This document shows positions 54,313 to 64,000 of a stretch of 64,000 nt of DNA, piece after piece (within the stretch, counting starts at the first letter, position 1; each line of letters starts with the position of its first letter). The notes beneath the pieces are model-generated. The model searched no databases and was not told where the DNA came from. It saw only the letters and a list, made by a program, of their open reading frames with translations. A program made the translations under genes and the position numbers. Source of the stretch: Simmondsia chinensis (taxonomy: Eukaryota; Streptophyta; Magnoliopsida; Caryophyllales; Simmondsiaceae); contig JAGTTD010000014.1 of the NCBI GenBank assembly GCA_018398585.1, positions 17,421,387 to 17,485,386 on the forward strand, read 5' to 3'.

Positions 54313-55827
54313 CTAGTGCACACCATCGCCCCCACGGCCCACACGGGCAACCGCAGAGTGAGTACAACGAGCAATAGGAGTCAACTGCGATGTACACTCC
54401 GATGTGGACGTGTCACCCGTGCGTTCCTCAGCAAGCATCTCAAAAGCGTTCGGCGACTCAAAGGAAGGGACAGTAGCCGCCGACCGACTCTCAACACAAG
54501 TAAGTGGCTCCTCAAACCCGACAAGGGCTCCCTGAGCCTCCTCAACCTCGTAGGGGACCAAGGCGCACCCCAAATCCTCAGACGAGTGATCCACCGGTGC
54601 ACCAAAAGAATCCGAGCATGAACGAGACCCGTTAGTGGGTTGGACATGGCTCACCCCGGGAGGTGACTCTGTGGGTGAGGCCAAGGCGGCCCGTCCTCCA
54701 TCATCCAAGATCCCAACCGCAACAGCAGCCGAGGTGGCGTGCTGTTGCCCACCATTTTGGGCCAAAGGGCCGTGGGTCCTCCCATTATGGACCAGAGCGG
54801 GGGCCTCCAAACGGCCTAGGCCCGTTCTAGAGTTGGGCCAGGCAGGGGGGGGCCGCGAACCCCCCCTCCTCCTCACAGGGTCCTCCGCTCGTCTCCCTCC
54901 AGCAACCGGGCGAAACACCACGCCCCCACCAGCACCTCTCATGCCATCACCACGTGCCGTCACAGCCCGCGCCGGCGCCGCCACCGGTACATCAACCCCA
55001 GCACCCTTCTTCTTCATATTTTTCTTCCTCTTTTTGCGCCCAAGAACCGGTGCTACCATAGTAGGGACTTCACGAGCCCCAAGTGGTGAACAGCCATGCC
55101 CAAAAATCGAGCAAGTAGGGCAACGTATCGGCATAGCCTCACACACAATATGTAACTTGTAGAGCGTCCCATTCACATCAATAGAGGTCTCCTTAGGTAC
55201 AGGCCCCGTGGCCTCCACCTCAACACAGACCCGAATATAGCCGAGACGAGTGCAATCAGCAGTGACCTTATCCATAAACAAAGGTCGACCAATCGTACTA
55301 CAAGCAACACTGATCCCAATAGGCTTCCATAATGTCAAGGGAAGCCCAGAGATACGGACCCAAACAGGGGCGGTCCGACAATTCTTCTGCAACGTAATAC
55401 CCTCCCTCCAAAGTTGGAGCGACACGCAAACGCCCTTGAAGAACCAAGGACCACCAATAAGAACACTCTCAGCTTGAGCCTTAGTCCTAAACCGAAAGTA
55501 GTAAACCTCTCCATCAGAAAGGACACACTCGAGACCCTTCGAACCCCACAAGAAAGTAGCGATCTCGTGGGCACGTGAATATGCAAGTCCCGTGCCAATC
55601 AAACGACCCACTAAACAACGCTCCCATTTCTGATTACCAGACTCAAAAGCCTCGCGAGGAAGAACTCCCACAGGCTTGCCGTTAACAAGAACAGGACGAA
55701 TATATTGTAGTGTGTCATGATCCGTGGACCGAACCCGATCTGCCCATGTGGGTGAAGCCGGGTCACCCGCACCAGCTGCCAAGCCCGAACCCACACCGAA
55801 TACAGCATCGCCACGCACCTCAGACAT
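54313..55827 (-). CDS. LINE ORF1, nucleic-acid-binding protein
   Basis: An intact 504-codon frame. ORF1 proteins coat LINE RNA. Residues ~65-200 fit the DUF4283-type domain of plant LINEs (RLIGTGLAYSRAHEIATFLW, YYFRFRTKAQAESVL, GPWFFKG, VWVRISGLPLTLW). A zinc knuckle follows at residues 236-246 (C236, C239, H244, C246 in CPTCSIFGHGC). The C-terminal half is Pro/Arg/Gly-rich and low-complexity. It ends 12 bp before the ORF2 start codon. It has no stops, in contrast to ORF2. Confidence 0.88.
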   Translation of the reverse strand: MSEVRGDAVFGVGSGLAAGAGDPASPTWADRVRSTDHDTLQYIRPVLVNGKPVGVLPREAFESGNQKWERCLVGRLIGTGLAYSRAHEIATFLWGSKGLECVLSDGEVYYFRFRTKAQAESVLIGGPWFFKGVCVSLQLWREGITLQKNCRTAPVWVRISGLPLTLWKPIGISVACSTIGRPLFMDKVTADCTRLGYIRVCVEVEATGPVPKETSIDVNGTLYKLHIVCEAMPIRCPTCSIFGHGCSPLGAREVPTMVAPVLGRKKRKKNMKKKGAGVDVPVAAPARAVTARGDGMRGAGGGVVFRPVAGGRRAEDPVRRRGGSRPPPAWPNSRTGLGRLEAPALVHNGRTHGPLAQNGGQQHATSAAVAVGILDDGGRAALASPTESPPGVSHVQPTNGSRSCSDSFGAPVDHSSEDLGCALVPYEVEEAQGALVGFEEPLTCVESRSAATVPSFESPNAFEMLAEERTGDTSTSECTSQLTPIARCTHSAVARVGRGGDGVH

Positions 55828-56460
55828 GGTGCGTGGCTCAAATCAGAAAAAAAACGAAATAAAAACCCTAGAAAATTAGGGTTTCCAATCGCCCCACCTC
55901 CGGCGCCGCCAACCACCACCCTCCAGTCAGAGACCGGCCGGAGTCCGGCCACCCAACCCAGCAACACCAACCAGTAAAGGGTAAGGGAAGACTTACGTGC
56001 GTTGCTCCAAAAAACGAAGAGAGAGAGTCGCAAGGAGAGTGCGAACGCGAGGAGAGAGAATCGCGTCTCCCGCCGCCACCCGGCCACCAGGGACCGCCAG
56101 ACGACCACCAGGATGAAGAGGAGAGAGAGGCAAACCACCAGGTATGAGGCGCCGGCAATGGGCTGACTGGAGTTAGCCGCCACGACCGTCGCAATCCCAA
56201 CGACCCCAAAAAAATCCCTAGCTCCCTCTCTCACGAAATTCACCCTCAAGCGGCCGCCAGAATCACCAGCGAGCCCCACCACCAGGAAGTGGAGGAGCCG
56301 GCGAGTCGAATGCCACCGGAACCACCCTTGTCTGACCACGCACGCGCCGTCACACGCGTGCCCTAGCCGGAGGCGACCAAAATCGCCCAGTCACCCCTGA
56401 ATCGCCCCCGAATCGCCTGAGCTACTGTTCACAACTCGTCGCCCCCGAATCTTATGACGT
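55828..56460 (-). other. LINE 5' UTR
   Basis: 633 bp upstream of ORF1, GC-rich. A long minus-strand open stretch here overlaps ORF1 in another frame and shows no domain. It starts right after the TSD at 56461. Confidence 0.7.
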
Positions 56461-57748
56461 ACAAGATCATTACCCTAACAAGGGTGCCAACCACTCGAGG
56501 CTCGAGATGGTTGAAGGGTAAAGCGAGCATGAGCTCAAGGGGCTGTCAAGAAGGCTACAAGACAGGTGGTTTCCAAGCTCAAGACAGTTACTTGGAGCAC
56601 AATTTCTAATACTTGGGCACTAAGCTAAATCAAAGAGAACATGGGGCTTCTAGAAATTTGGACATGGGCTTCAAGGAATTCCCTCCAAAAGTGAATTATA
56701 GACTCATTCAATGATCCTTAATGGGTAAGAAAAAGCTTGGTGGCCCAACACAGGGAGAAAATGCCGTGAGAATAGGGGTCATCCATTATGTAGTTCATCT
56801 ATAAATAAAGAATGTTATTGTAGTCCAAACACACACAAACAATACAAAACTTATTCAAGTTTTCTTTACAACACACTTGTGCTCTTTTCTTAGGAGTAGT
56901 GTAGCTTAGCATAGAATAACTTGTTGTACGTGCTTCTTCAATAATACAGCCTTTTGGGTTTCAGGCATGAACTTTCTATTTTAATCTATTTTGAAATTTC
57001 GACAAGTTGAGAATTGAGGCTTTAGATTAAAGCTTTGATGGTCAAGACTTGACCATGATTGTGTTTGTCTTAATATTGCTGCCACTGCATTATAAGTCGG
57101 GTGAACTTAGGTTCGCGCCATTGATTAGGGATTTGACGGAGGCTTGACTTTGATTGCGTTGGTCTTAATCTAGTGACCTAAATATGGTATGCTTCACCTT
57201 AATCTTGTATGGCCTAAACTCAGTCGACTTATTTTAAGTCGAGGGTGCCAGGCCTAAAAACCTAGTTGACTCGGGCTTGTAAGTAGACTGCTGAGCTCTT
57301 GGGTTTGTCTCCACCCCAATTCCTGACTTTTAAATGTACGAGAAAAGGTGTATGTGGCCCCTGCTTCATTATTGTGACTACCACTTGAGTTAGGTCCATA
57401 TCCTTTAATTTTCCTGTCAACATATATGTATATATATATATAATCCACAAAAAGGTTAAACCAAGTCTTCTTAATTGAAGCATAAGTAGAACTCACGGTA
57501 TAACCGAAGTCAAATACACCAAACTATCACAAGCCTTTTCTCTAAAAATCATGAGTGGTTGAGGTCAAAGACGCGTGGTTCAAATTTAGGCTCACTCCTT
57601 AGTCCTTGTGAATCCTTCTTTCATGCCTGTTTTGTTAATCAGTTTACGGTGACCACATCACACTTAATCACAAAAAAATAAAGCAAACACACATTTTGGT
57701 GACCACAGTGGGAGGCTTAAAATGAGTCGTCATCATCTTTAGCCCATC

Positions 57749-58996
57749 GTGGATTACCAAAACGTAATTTCAGACCATTCACCAGTGGTCAAAACTAGGA
57801 GGTCCAATGCTCTTGAGCCTGAGGAGCCAAAGGGCTTAGCCCTACTTGGATCCTTGTTTGACATTCTCTGATGCAAAGCCCTATAACACAAAGGGTCGAG
57901 TTATAGCCACGGCATTGTAAGCGGTGGTGATGTTGACATCCCAGAGGATGAACAAATTGGACTAGATGGCCATTCTTGCAAGAGTTCCACGGCTATGCTT
58001 AAACGCCGTTTAGAAATCATGGACCAAATAGTCCAACAAACAACAAGAGAAGCCTTTGAGAGACAACATGCTGAAACAGAACGCAATCTAGCAGCCCAGC
58101 ATGAAAACTCTGCTGCCATGAGAGCCATAATAAACAACGTTGGAACCTCAATGCATGACAGGCTTTTGCAAAGAGATGGACAAAGTCTTGGTTGAAATGA
58201 ACTCAGCTTTGTCTTCTACTGTTACGCTTACTTCTAAAGACGTGGCAAGACAGACAATAGTTGAGGTAGACCCTATCTTAGTTAGATAGGTTGAGGCACA
58301 TAATGGCACGGTTCAAGCTATTAGAGATGATATCAGGCACCTAAGGCTTTCATCTCTTCCTTCAGCATCGACTAGGTATCCTTGTGAGGCTCCCTCGAGC
58401 TTAAGATTACCAGTGACTCAAGTTGACTATATTGTCCCTCATAGAACGGAAAACCTAATTATGGCTAACCCGAGTATCACACACTTGGAATCTAGTCATA
58501 AGAACAATGTGCCCCATGGGGTTTACTAACCCTTTGAATCAGAGTTTTTTTGCTGGCCTCAAGGGATCTCAAGGTCAATGTGCCAGTGTTTTCTATCCTT
58601 GAGACATGGGGGCAAAACCATTCATACCCTCCCTAGGTAGTAGAGGTTACCTTGAGGCCCACTCAAGACCTTGAAGTAGGAATGTAAGGGCAGGTACCCA
58701 TCTCTGCGAGCCAGCCTCTCCTTCCTAGATCTCCCCATACTTATCACATTGGGGGCAAGTAAATTACCGACTTCCTCAAGATCACGACTTGGAGACTGAT
58801 TAAGCGAGGTTGAACCAACAGCCTACTAATATTGGAGGGCTCCCAGGCATTCCGTATTACCCAAGTCCTGCTGGGACATACTTCATGGCCAACCAAGCGC
58901 AAGGAAAATTTGATCAAGGGGTTATCCTGAGTTTAGAGGACAACAACCATTTCCACACCCGATTGTAATGGGTGCTCAAGGGTATCCTGCGGATCC
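57749..58996 (+). pseudogene. gag N-terminal region of B5
   Basis: Begins DYQNVISDHSPVVKTRRS with the start ATG mutated to GTG, and matches B2 at 26520-26214 and then 20458 downward (EAFERQHAETERNLAAQ at about 58048). Stops are frequent, the first near 57869. It ends where the LTR of I begins. Confidence 0.72.
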
Positions 58997-60895
58997 TGTT
59001 GGAATAGGTGTCCTAAAAAACCTAATTAGTTAGTTTTAAATATTAAATAAATAAATTTATTTTATTTATTTATTGTCTAGTTATATTTTACGAGTCAAAT
59101 ATGCGTGTGATTGTTTTTCAAAAATGTTCCAGGAGATGGACGTTGTCCAAGCTGACATGTCAGGATTGATTTAAGTGGTGATAAGATTGAACCATAGAAA
59201 GACTTAGATCAAACTAGTGACGTGTTGTCTAAGTATGTTCATAGTCAGTAATAAGTTTGGCAACTTGTCTGATAAAATCATAAAATGATATTTTGATAAC
59301 TTATCTTGGTCATATAAATAGGGATCCAAGAGTATTATGTTGTTGTTTTCGATAAGATTTGAACATCGAGCAGGACGACCTGAATTAGTTGTTTCTTTAA
59401 CTGTTATCGTAAACAATTAATTTTGAAAGACAATAACTCTAAACCCAGGAAATAGTCTAGACTCGCGCATGATATGTTAATTGCTTTGATGCACCAAAAT
59501 GATGAGGTTATTAAGTTTAACCAGGATCTTGCGCTCGTGGGAAATTGCATGAAGTGTGGCGGGAACGGATATTTTATTAGGAATCTACAATCTAAGATGT
59601 CCCCTTAGTTGATTCCCAAATATATAAACAGATTCTAGAATCTTTGGCCAGAGTATTCCATATGTTTAATAATTGAAATTAATACGTAAATTAATTATGT
59701 ATTATGAACTGTTCAAGAAGGGCGAGTCGGGAACTATGGAAATAGATTTGTGAATAATAACGATAGTAGTTAAAGTTTGTTTGGATCATGAATATCTAAT
59801 AAAGGGGCTAATTGTCATAAATAAAAGTTTTTGAAAAATTCTTGAATGAATATATTTAACTCTAGAGTGTAGTAAAATTTATTTTATGGAATTAAGTTTT
59901 ACTAAATTGTAATCAATTGTTATTATAAATGATAATCAGATTTGACTCATTTAGAGCTAGAGTTAGATTATCCCTGAGGTCCCTCTGCTAGCCTCAACTT
60001 AAGCACTGTCTGAAAATATTTAAAACGAGTTCATGGGATGAACTATTTATTCATAAGATGAATAAATTAATTTGCTAAACATAATTTAAGAGATGAATTA
60101 TTTATTCATAAGACGAATAAACTAATTTTACCAAATAATATTCGTGAGATGAATTTTATACATGTGGGAATTAAAAAAATTAATTAATTAAATGCATGCG
60201 CAAGAGGGCCCATTATATGCATGAACACAGTTTGCCTAACCAATGTGCGACAACTAAGCAATCCATGGCTATGGGGTCAGGCCAATCATAGGCCAACACA
60301 TGGCAGAAGTTGGGCCTATTTATATGCGCGCCTCTATGCTTCCCTTTAATGGATTTAGGTTTTGCAACTAATTTTCTCCAGCGACGAAAAGCCTAAAATT
60401 GTTTTAGGGGTTTTCTATATTAATGTTTACCATAATTTTTCTGAAAAATTATTTTTTGGAAGGATTAAAGGACAAATTTTGTTTAAAATTTTTTTCCTAA
60501 ATTAAATATTTTAGGAGCCCACACTTCGGTTCTAAAAGAGGTCATATCGAAGAAGTTCTTAAGGTGTCAAGAAATCTCATACCAATTTCATATCTTCAAA
60601 TCGGAGTTCAGACTTGCGCTTCAAATATGTTTAAATTAAGTATTTGATATGTAGTTTGCTTTCCATTATTTCGTTTATTCTACATACTATATTTATATGT
60701 GTTTATATATGTGTTATTTGATATTTTTTTATTGTTATATTATGAGCCTATTAGAGTAAGATCTTGGTCTAATTAAAAGGTTTAATTAGATCAAGGCATT
60801 AGATTTAGATTTGAAAATTTTAAATAGTTTTTCCCTGTGCCTGCTCTGGTCGTTATCAAAAAAATTTTCAAATACATTCCAAACATTTGGTATTA
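58997..60895 (+). repeat. Long LTR of element I (~1.9 kb)
   Basis: Starts TGTTGGAATAGGTGTCC, ends ATTCCAAACA, and is followed by a primer-site-like TGGTATTAGAGCC at 60898-60910. AT-rich with no coding frame. The start sequence suggests a copia-type LTR but no coding region is attached, so the class is uncertain. Confidence 0.65.
60037..60160. repeat. 55-56-bp tandem repeat, ~2.3 copies
   Basis: Units start at 60037, 60092 and 60148 with GATGAA(C/T)TATTTATTCATA and AATAAATTAATTTGC-like parts. It lies inside the I LTR. Confidence 0.75.
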
Positions 60896-61317
60896 GAGCC
60901 AACTCTGAATACGTTCATGATTGACATTGAAAACATTAGGTTTGATAAAATTGGAGCATGTAGAATTATGAAAATATGAAATTAGGAATTTCATTAAAGG
61001 AAAAAGGTAGCCCTGAAGGGTGTTGTTAAAAGAGTTTAATAGCAAGATTGAAGGTTCTTTAAAGTTTTAAATTGTTTAAATTTTATGAGTCAAGATTCAA
61101 TCAAGAAGCATAGTTCTAAATCGAATCTAATAAGATTAAATATTCAAGGAGTTAAACAATTTAAATTATTAATATAATGTGATTAGATTTGAACTAGGTA
61201 TTAAATATTTTGAATATTTTTTAATAATCAAAAATAAAGAATACCTGATTATATTATTAAAGAGATTAAAGAGTTTAATAACGAGATTGCTACTCCATTA
61301 TGATCTAGCTTGGTTAT
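60896..61317 (+). other. Internal leader of element I
   Basis: AT-rich sequence after the primer site, with no coding frame. It is probably the 5' internal region of I, cut by F. Repeated phrases such as AGAGTTTAATA occur several times. Confidence 0.5.
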
Positions 61318-63576
61318 GTTGATATTTGATTGTTATTGGATTGTTAAAGTTGAGAATCAATGTCTAAAGGTGTTAATTAGCTTTTGAAATTGTATCCGGT
61401 TTTGGCGGGAAGGGAAGTTGGTTTAGTTGGTTGTATTTGAAAGGCCGGTAGTTAGGTTTTGGCAATAACAACATATTCTTATGAATATGCTGAATCTCTT
61501 GCTTCCATTCATGTCTTTAGTATAAGGATTGACCCTAATTCTCTCTACTTTCTCATTTCTTTCTTCTACTTCTCATCTCAATCTCTACTTCCTCTTAGGC
61601 GATGATTCAAGATTGATCTTGAATCATAACAATTGATATTAGAGCCAAGTTGATTGCATTTGATCGGGTTGTCTTATATGCAATTTGACCTCAATTGCAT
61701 TTGATCAAGCATAGTAAGGACTTAATCAATAGTTCTGGCTGTTGAAGCTTCAAAGCGCTTGCGATTGAGGAGAAATTCAGTTCCTATTATTGTCAAGGGA
61801 CAATTACTGGCAATGGCAGGTAGAGTGACTGCTCAAGCTAGTGCTGCTTCATATGCTGCAACTGCTGCAGTAAGAAATGCTGCTAATGATGGAAGTAATG
61901 CTAACACTGATCATCAAGCTAAGACAACTGCTAGCATTGCTCATCAAATGCAAGCGATGCTTAAAGCACTCCAGCACAATCAAGTGGAAACTCATAGTCT
62001 TCGACAATAGATCACTAGAATGCAACCACGATTGGATAGGCATGGTGCACTAGTTGGTGAGGGATTCTTAACACCTGCGAACCAATAGATGCATATTGCT
62101 GCACCTTCTGCATCAACTGAAGGTGGAGAAGGACCTCTTGTATCAAGAAGCAATGGCTTTAGACAGCCTCGTGTTGATTTGGAGCCTTTTGATGGAACAC
62201 AACCTCAATCATGGATTAGATGGTGTGAGAGATACTTCCACTTCTACAACATAGCTGAGGCTAAGAGAGTTAAGCTAGCTGCAGTTTATTTGCGAGGTGA
62301 CTAGGAGACTTGGTACATTGGACTGATGCATAGCAGAACATCTATTACATGGTCTGAGTTTGTGAAGGAGTTGTGTGAACGATATGGTGATGAGGATCCA
62401 GGTGATGTTGTGGACAGTTTCAATAAAGTGACACAAATGACATCAGTTAAGGAATACATGACATGATTTGAGGACTTGAGAGCACGGATGTTGATAGCAA
62501 ATCCAGGAGCCATTGAGGCATATTATGTCTTAAGTTTTATTAGTGGTTGAGGGTAAAAATCAAGAACCTTGTGAGAGCATAAGAGCCTACTTCCTTGTCT
62601 CAGGCTTACTCCAAAGCAAGGTTATTTTAGGGCACTATCTTAGGTACTTTAGATGGTCCTCAATTTAGGAGTGGACAGGGAGCTATTGCATCCCCAAAAG
62701 CTTCTTCAGAAGGCTACAAAAACCTCAGTTTGGAAGAGAAGAAGTCTTAATGATTGTGTTTTAAATGTAACCAAAAGTACTTTTTTGGTCAGAAATGTAA
62801 TCCTAAGTTCCTTATGGTTGTTACTCGTGTTGACAATGAAGAGGAATTAGAAGAATTAGAGGATTCATTAAGTCCTGAAGTGCACAGATAGGAGATGGCA
62901 ATGGAATCAGATGAGGATGAGATGAAGATCTCAGCCAAGGCTTTAACAGGCATGGGCTTTCACAACACCATTAGGATCAAAAGTGAAATAGGTTATAAAA
63001 CCTTTTTTATCTTAATTGAGAGTGGAAGTACACATAGTTTTGTAGATCCTAAAATTGTTAGAGCAGTGGGACATGAGATCATAAAGACCAACCCTTTTGC
63101 AGTCACAGTGGCTGATGAAAATTCAATTTTAACTCAGACCAAGTGCAAACAATTCCCTTGGTTGATGCAAAAGCACAGTTTTGCTTATGACTTCAGAGTT
63201 TTAAGGCTAGGTGGTTATGAAATGGTCTTTGGGGTAGATTGGATGAAGACCATAAGCCCTGTCGTGTTTGATTTTGCTTAGCTAACGGTACCTTTTAACA
63301 GAAATGGGCAAAAAATTTAGTTGCAAGGCATTGTTGAGCAAGGTCAACTACAAGTAATGTCAGGAAAGAGATTGGAAGGTGTACTTAGGAAGGGAGATTA
63401 AAAATGGATTGGCCATTTGTTCTCAATTGAAGCCAATCTAGAGGAAGGCAAAAAGAATGTCAATCCTACAATAGACAGGCTCATTCATGATTATAAGGAT
63501 CTATTTGAGCAACCAACGATCCTTCCTCCTAAGAGGTCCTTGGATCATGCAATTCCTTTAAAGCCAGATGCAAGTA
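61318..63576 (+). mobile_element. Ty3/gypsy chromovirus-like element F, 5' part
   Basis: 5' LTR (about 61318-61631, start uncertain, ends GAATCATAACA), a decayed primer site TGATATTAGAGC (61634-61645), gag, protease and the first codons of RT. G interrupts it at 63577. Confidence 0.75.
61813..63576 (+). pseudogene. gag-protease and RT start of F
   Basis: From ATG 61813 (AGRVTAQASAASYAATAA). The capsid block has FRQPRVDLEPFDGTQPQSW, YHFYNI-like FHFYNIAEA, KELCERYGDEDPGDVVDSFN and VKEYMT. The zinc knuckle reads CFKCNQKYFFGQKC with Gln in place of His. The protease motif is LIESGSTHSFVDPK, with Glu replacing the catalytic Asp. GGYEMVFGVDWMKT and the RT entry (LPPKRSLDHAIPLKPDA) follow. Stops lie near 62008, 62086, 62303, 62466 and 63280, with frameshifts near 62550-62640. 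Confidence 0.87.
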
Positions 63577-63986
63577 TGTTATGATTCGTATAGAGGGGGC
63601 TTGGGAAAGATTGTAATTAGAATAAGTCATGATGTAATTAGTAGCATAAGCCTTTGTTAAGTCTTGTAATAAGGGAGATCTAGTGGTCAAGGCTAGTCAA
63701 GAGAGGTTAATGGCAGCTAGTTGTTAGTCAAATATGGCGGCTGCAGCTGGGAGGCGGTTAGGAGGTTTAGTCCATGTGTAATGTATCTTGTCTTAGTGAG
63801 TCATATTATAAGTAAGCTAGATTGTCTGGTAAGTCTCATAACTTTGATAATGAAAATATCTCTTTTGAGATCAAGTCTCTCTCTTATCTAGCTCTTTCTA
63901 TATTTCCCACCTAATTTCACTTCTTTTCTCATCTTAACTCTCTTCTATCCTAGGTTAGGGTTTGAGATTCAATCCCAATCTTAACA
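63577..63986 (+). repeat. 5' LTR of element G (410 bp)
   Basis: Starts TGTTATGATTCG, ends CCAATCTTAACA. It has a TATTATAAGTAAG box near 63804 and CTCATCT pyrimidine repeats. It is inserted in F at codon GCAAG; the candidate duplication is AAGTA (63572-63576), with the partner beyond the window. The rest of G is off the right edge. Confidence 0.88.
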
Positions 63987-63988
63987 TT

Positions 63989-64000
63989 TGGTATCAGAGC
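63989..64000 (+). promoter_or_regulatory. Primer binding site of G
   Basis: TGGTATCAGAGC, perfect initiator tRNA-Met type, ends exactly at the window edge. Confidence 0.92.

Larger units (their letters stand above)
50472..56460 (-). mobile_element. Full-length L1-type LINE (5,989 bp)
   Basis: A perfect 16-bp target-site duplication, ACAAGATCATTACCCT, flanks it (50456-50471 and 56461-56476). It has a poly-A tail (poly-T at 50473-50484), a 5' UTR, ORF1 and ORF2 in the usual order. It is visibly GC-richer than the LTR elements around it. It lies in the B5 LTR. Confidence 0.95.
50328..57693 (+). repeat. 5' LTR of B5, split by a LINE
   Basis: LTR parts 50328-50471 and 56477-57693 (the LINE and one TSD copy between). 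Ends GCAAACACACA. Start TGCTTACACAC is approximate but gives the same length as the B2 LTR. Confidence 0.8.
50328..58996 (+). mobile_element. Tat/Ogre-like element B5, 5' LTR and gag only
   Basis: A 5' LTR of about 1.36 kb (once the LINE is removed), a tRNA-Arg-like primer site TGGTGACCACAGTGGG (57697-57712) and a gag remnant up to 58996, where element I begins. It interrupts B4 gag in inverted orientation. Confidence 0.82.

Noticed and set aside
53794..54621. 275-codon plus-strand open stretch
   Set aside because: Antisense to LINE ORF1 and ORF2, low-complexity, no domain; a shadow of the GC-rich LINE.
54635..55162. 175-codon plus-strand open stretch
   Set aside because: Antisense to the Pro/Arg-rich part of LINE ORF1; composition effect.
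55611..56339. 242-codon minus-strand open stretch over the LINE 5' UTR
   Set aside because: It overlaps the start of ORF1 in another frame, has no recognisable domain and arises in GC-rich sequence where stops are rare.
1..64000. CRISPR arrays, bacterial operons or phage genes
   Set aside because: No short regularly spaced repeats, Shine-Dalgarno-led gene clusters or phage proteins; all recognisable coding sequence is plant retroelement.

Overview
This window is plant nuclear repeat DNA, most likely from a eudicot. It is almost entirely a nest of LTR retrotransposons, most of them broken. I see no intact host gene, rRNA, functional tRNA or CRISPR array. The plant call rests on the element types: Ty3/gypsy chromovirus-like elements primed by initiator tRNA-Met, Tat/Ogre-like elements with a second RNase H and a tRNA-Arg-like primer site, a plant L1-type LINE with a zf-RVT tail, a TRIM-like element and an Au-like SINE. 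The species cannot be told from the sequence.

Family names used here are mine. A = non-autonomous LTR elements (copies A1, A4, A2, A3 in window order) whose internal region has no reverse transcriptase and instead carries a long open frame of unknown function. B = Tat/Ogre-like Ty3/gypsy elements with LTRs of about 1.36 kb (B1-B5). C, D, E, F = chromovirus-like Ty3/gypsy elements. G, H, I = elements seen mainly as LTRs. L = LINE.

Layout. 1-1189: 3' end of A1 (+), inserted in the integrase of C (1190-3081, +). 3082-4190: AT-rich spacer with a 296-bp tandem dimer and a tRNA-like sequence. 4195-13365: B1 (+), whose 3' LTR is split by A4 (7057-12511, +). 13366-32718: B2 (-), split by D (20459-26213, +, TSD CTTTC) and by A2 (26521-31290, -, TSD TCCAT). 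33305-34303: B3 LTR (+). 34304-36064 and 39194-39252: remnants of H, split by E (36065-39193, +). 39253-39730: 5'-truncated LINE (-). 40056-50327: B4 (-), split by a TRIM-like element (41547-42589) and by A3 (42606-48131, -), which itself carries a SINE. 50328-58996: B5 (+), whose LTR holds a full-length LINE (50472-56460, -, 16-bp TSD). 58997-61317: I (LTR and leader). 61318-63576: F (+). 63577-64000: 5' LTR and primer site of G (+).

The most unusual content is family A. A2 keeps one frame of 899 codons, broken only by stop codons, and A3 keeps a diverged version over nearly the same length. A4 carries, ahead of the shared region, an RRM closely resembling plant polypyrimidine-tract-binding protein. 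A2 begins instead with a gag leader shared with the autonomous element D. This looks like a non-autonomous retroelement family that swaps its N-terminal modules and has captured a host RNA-binding domain. Functional claims are inference, and no copy here is obviously intact.
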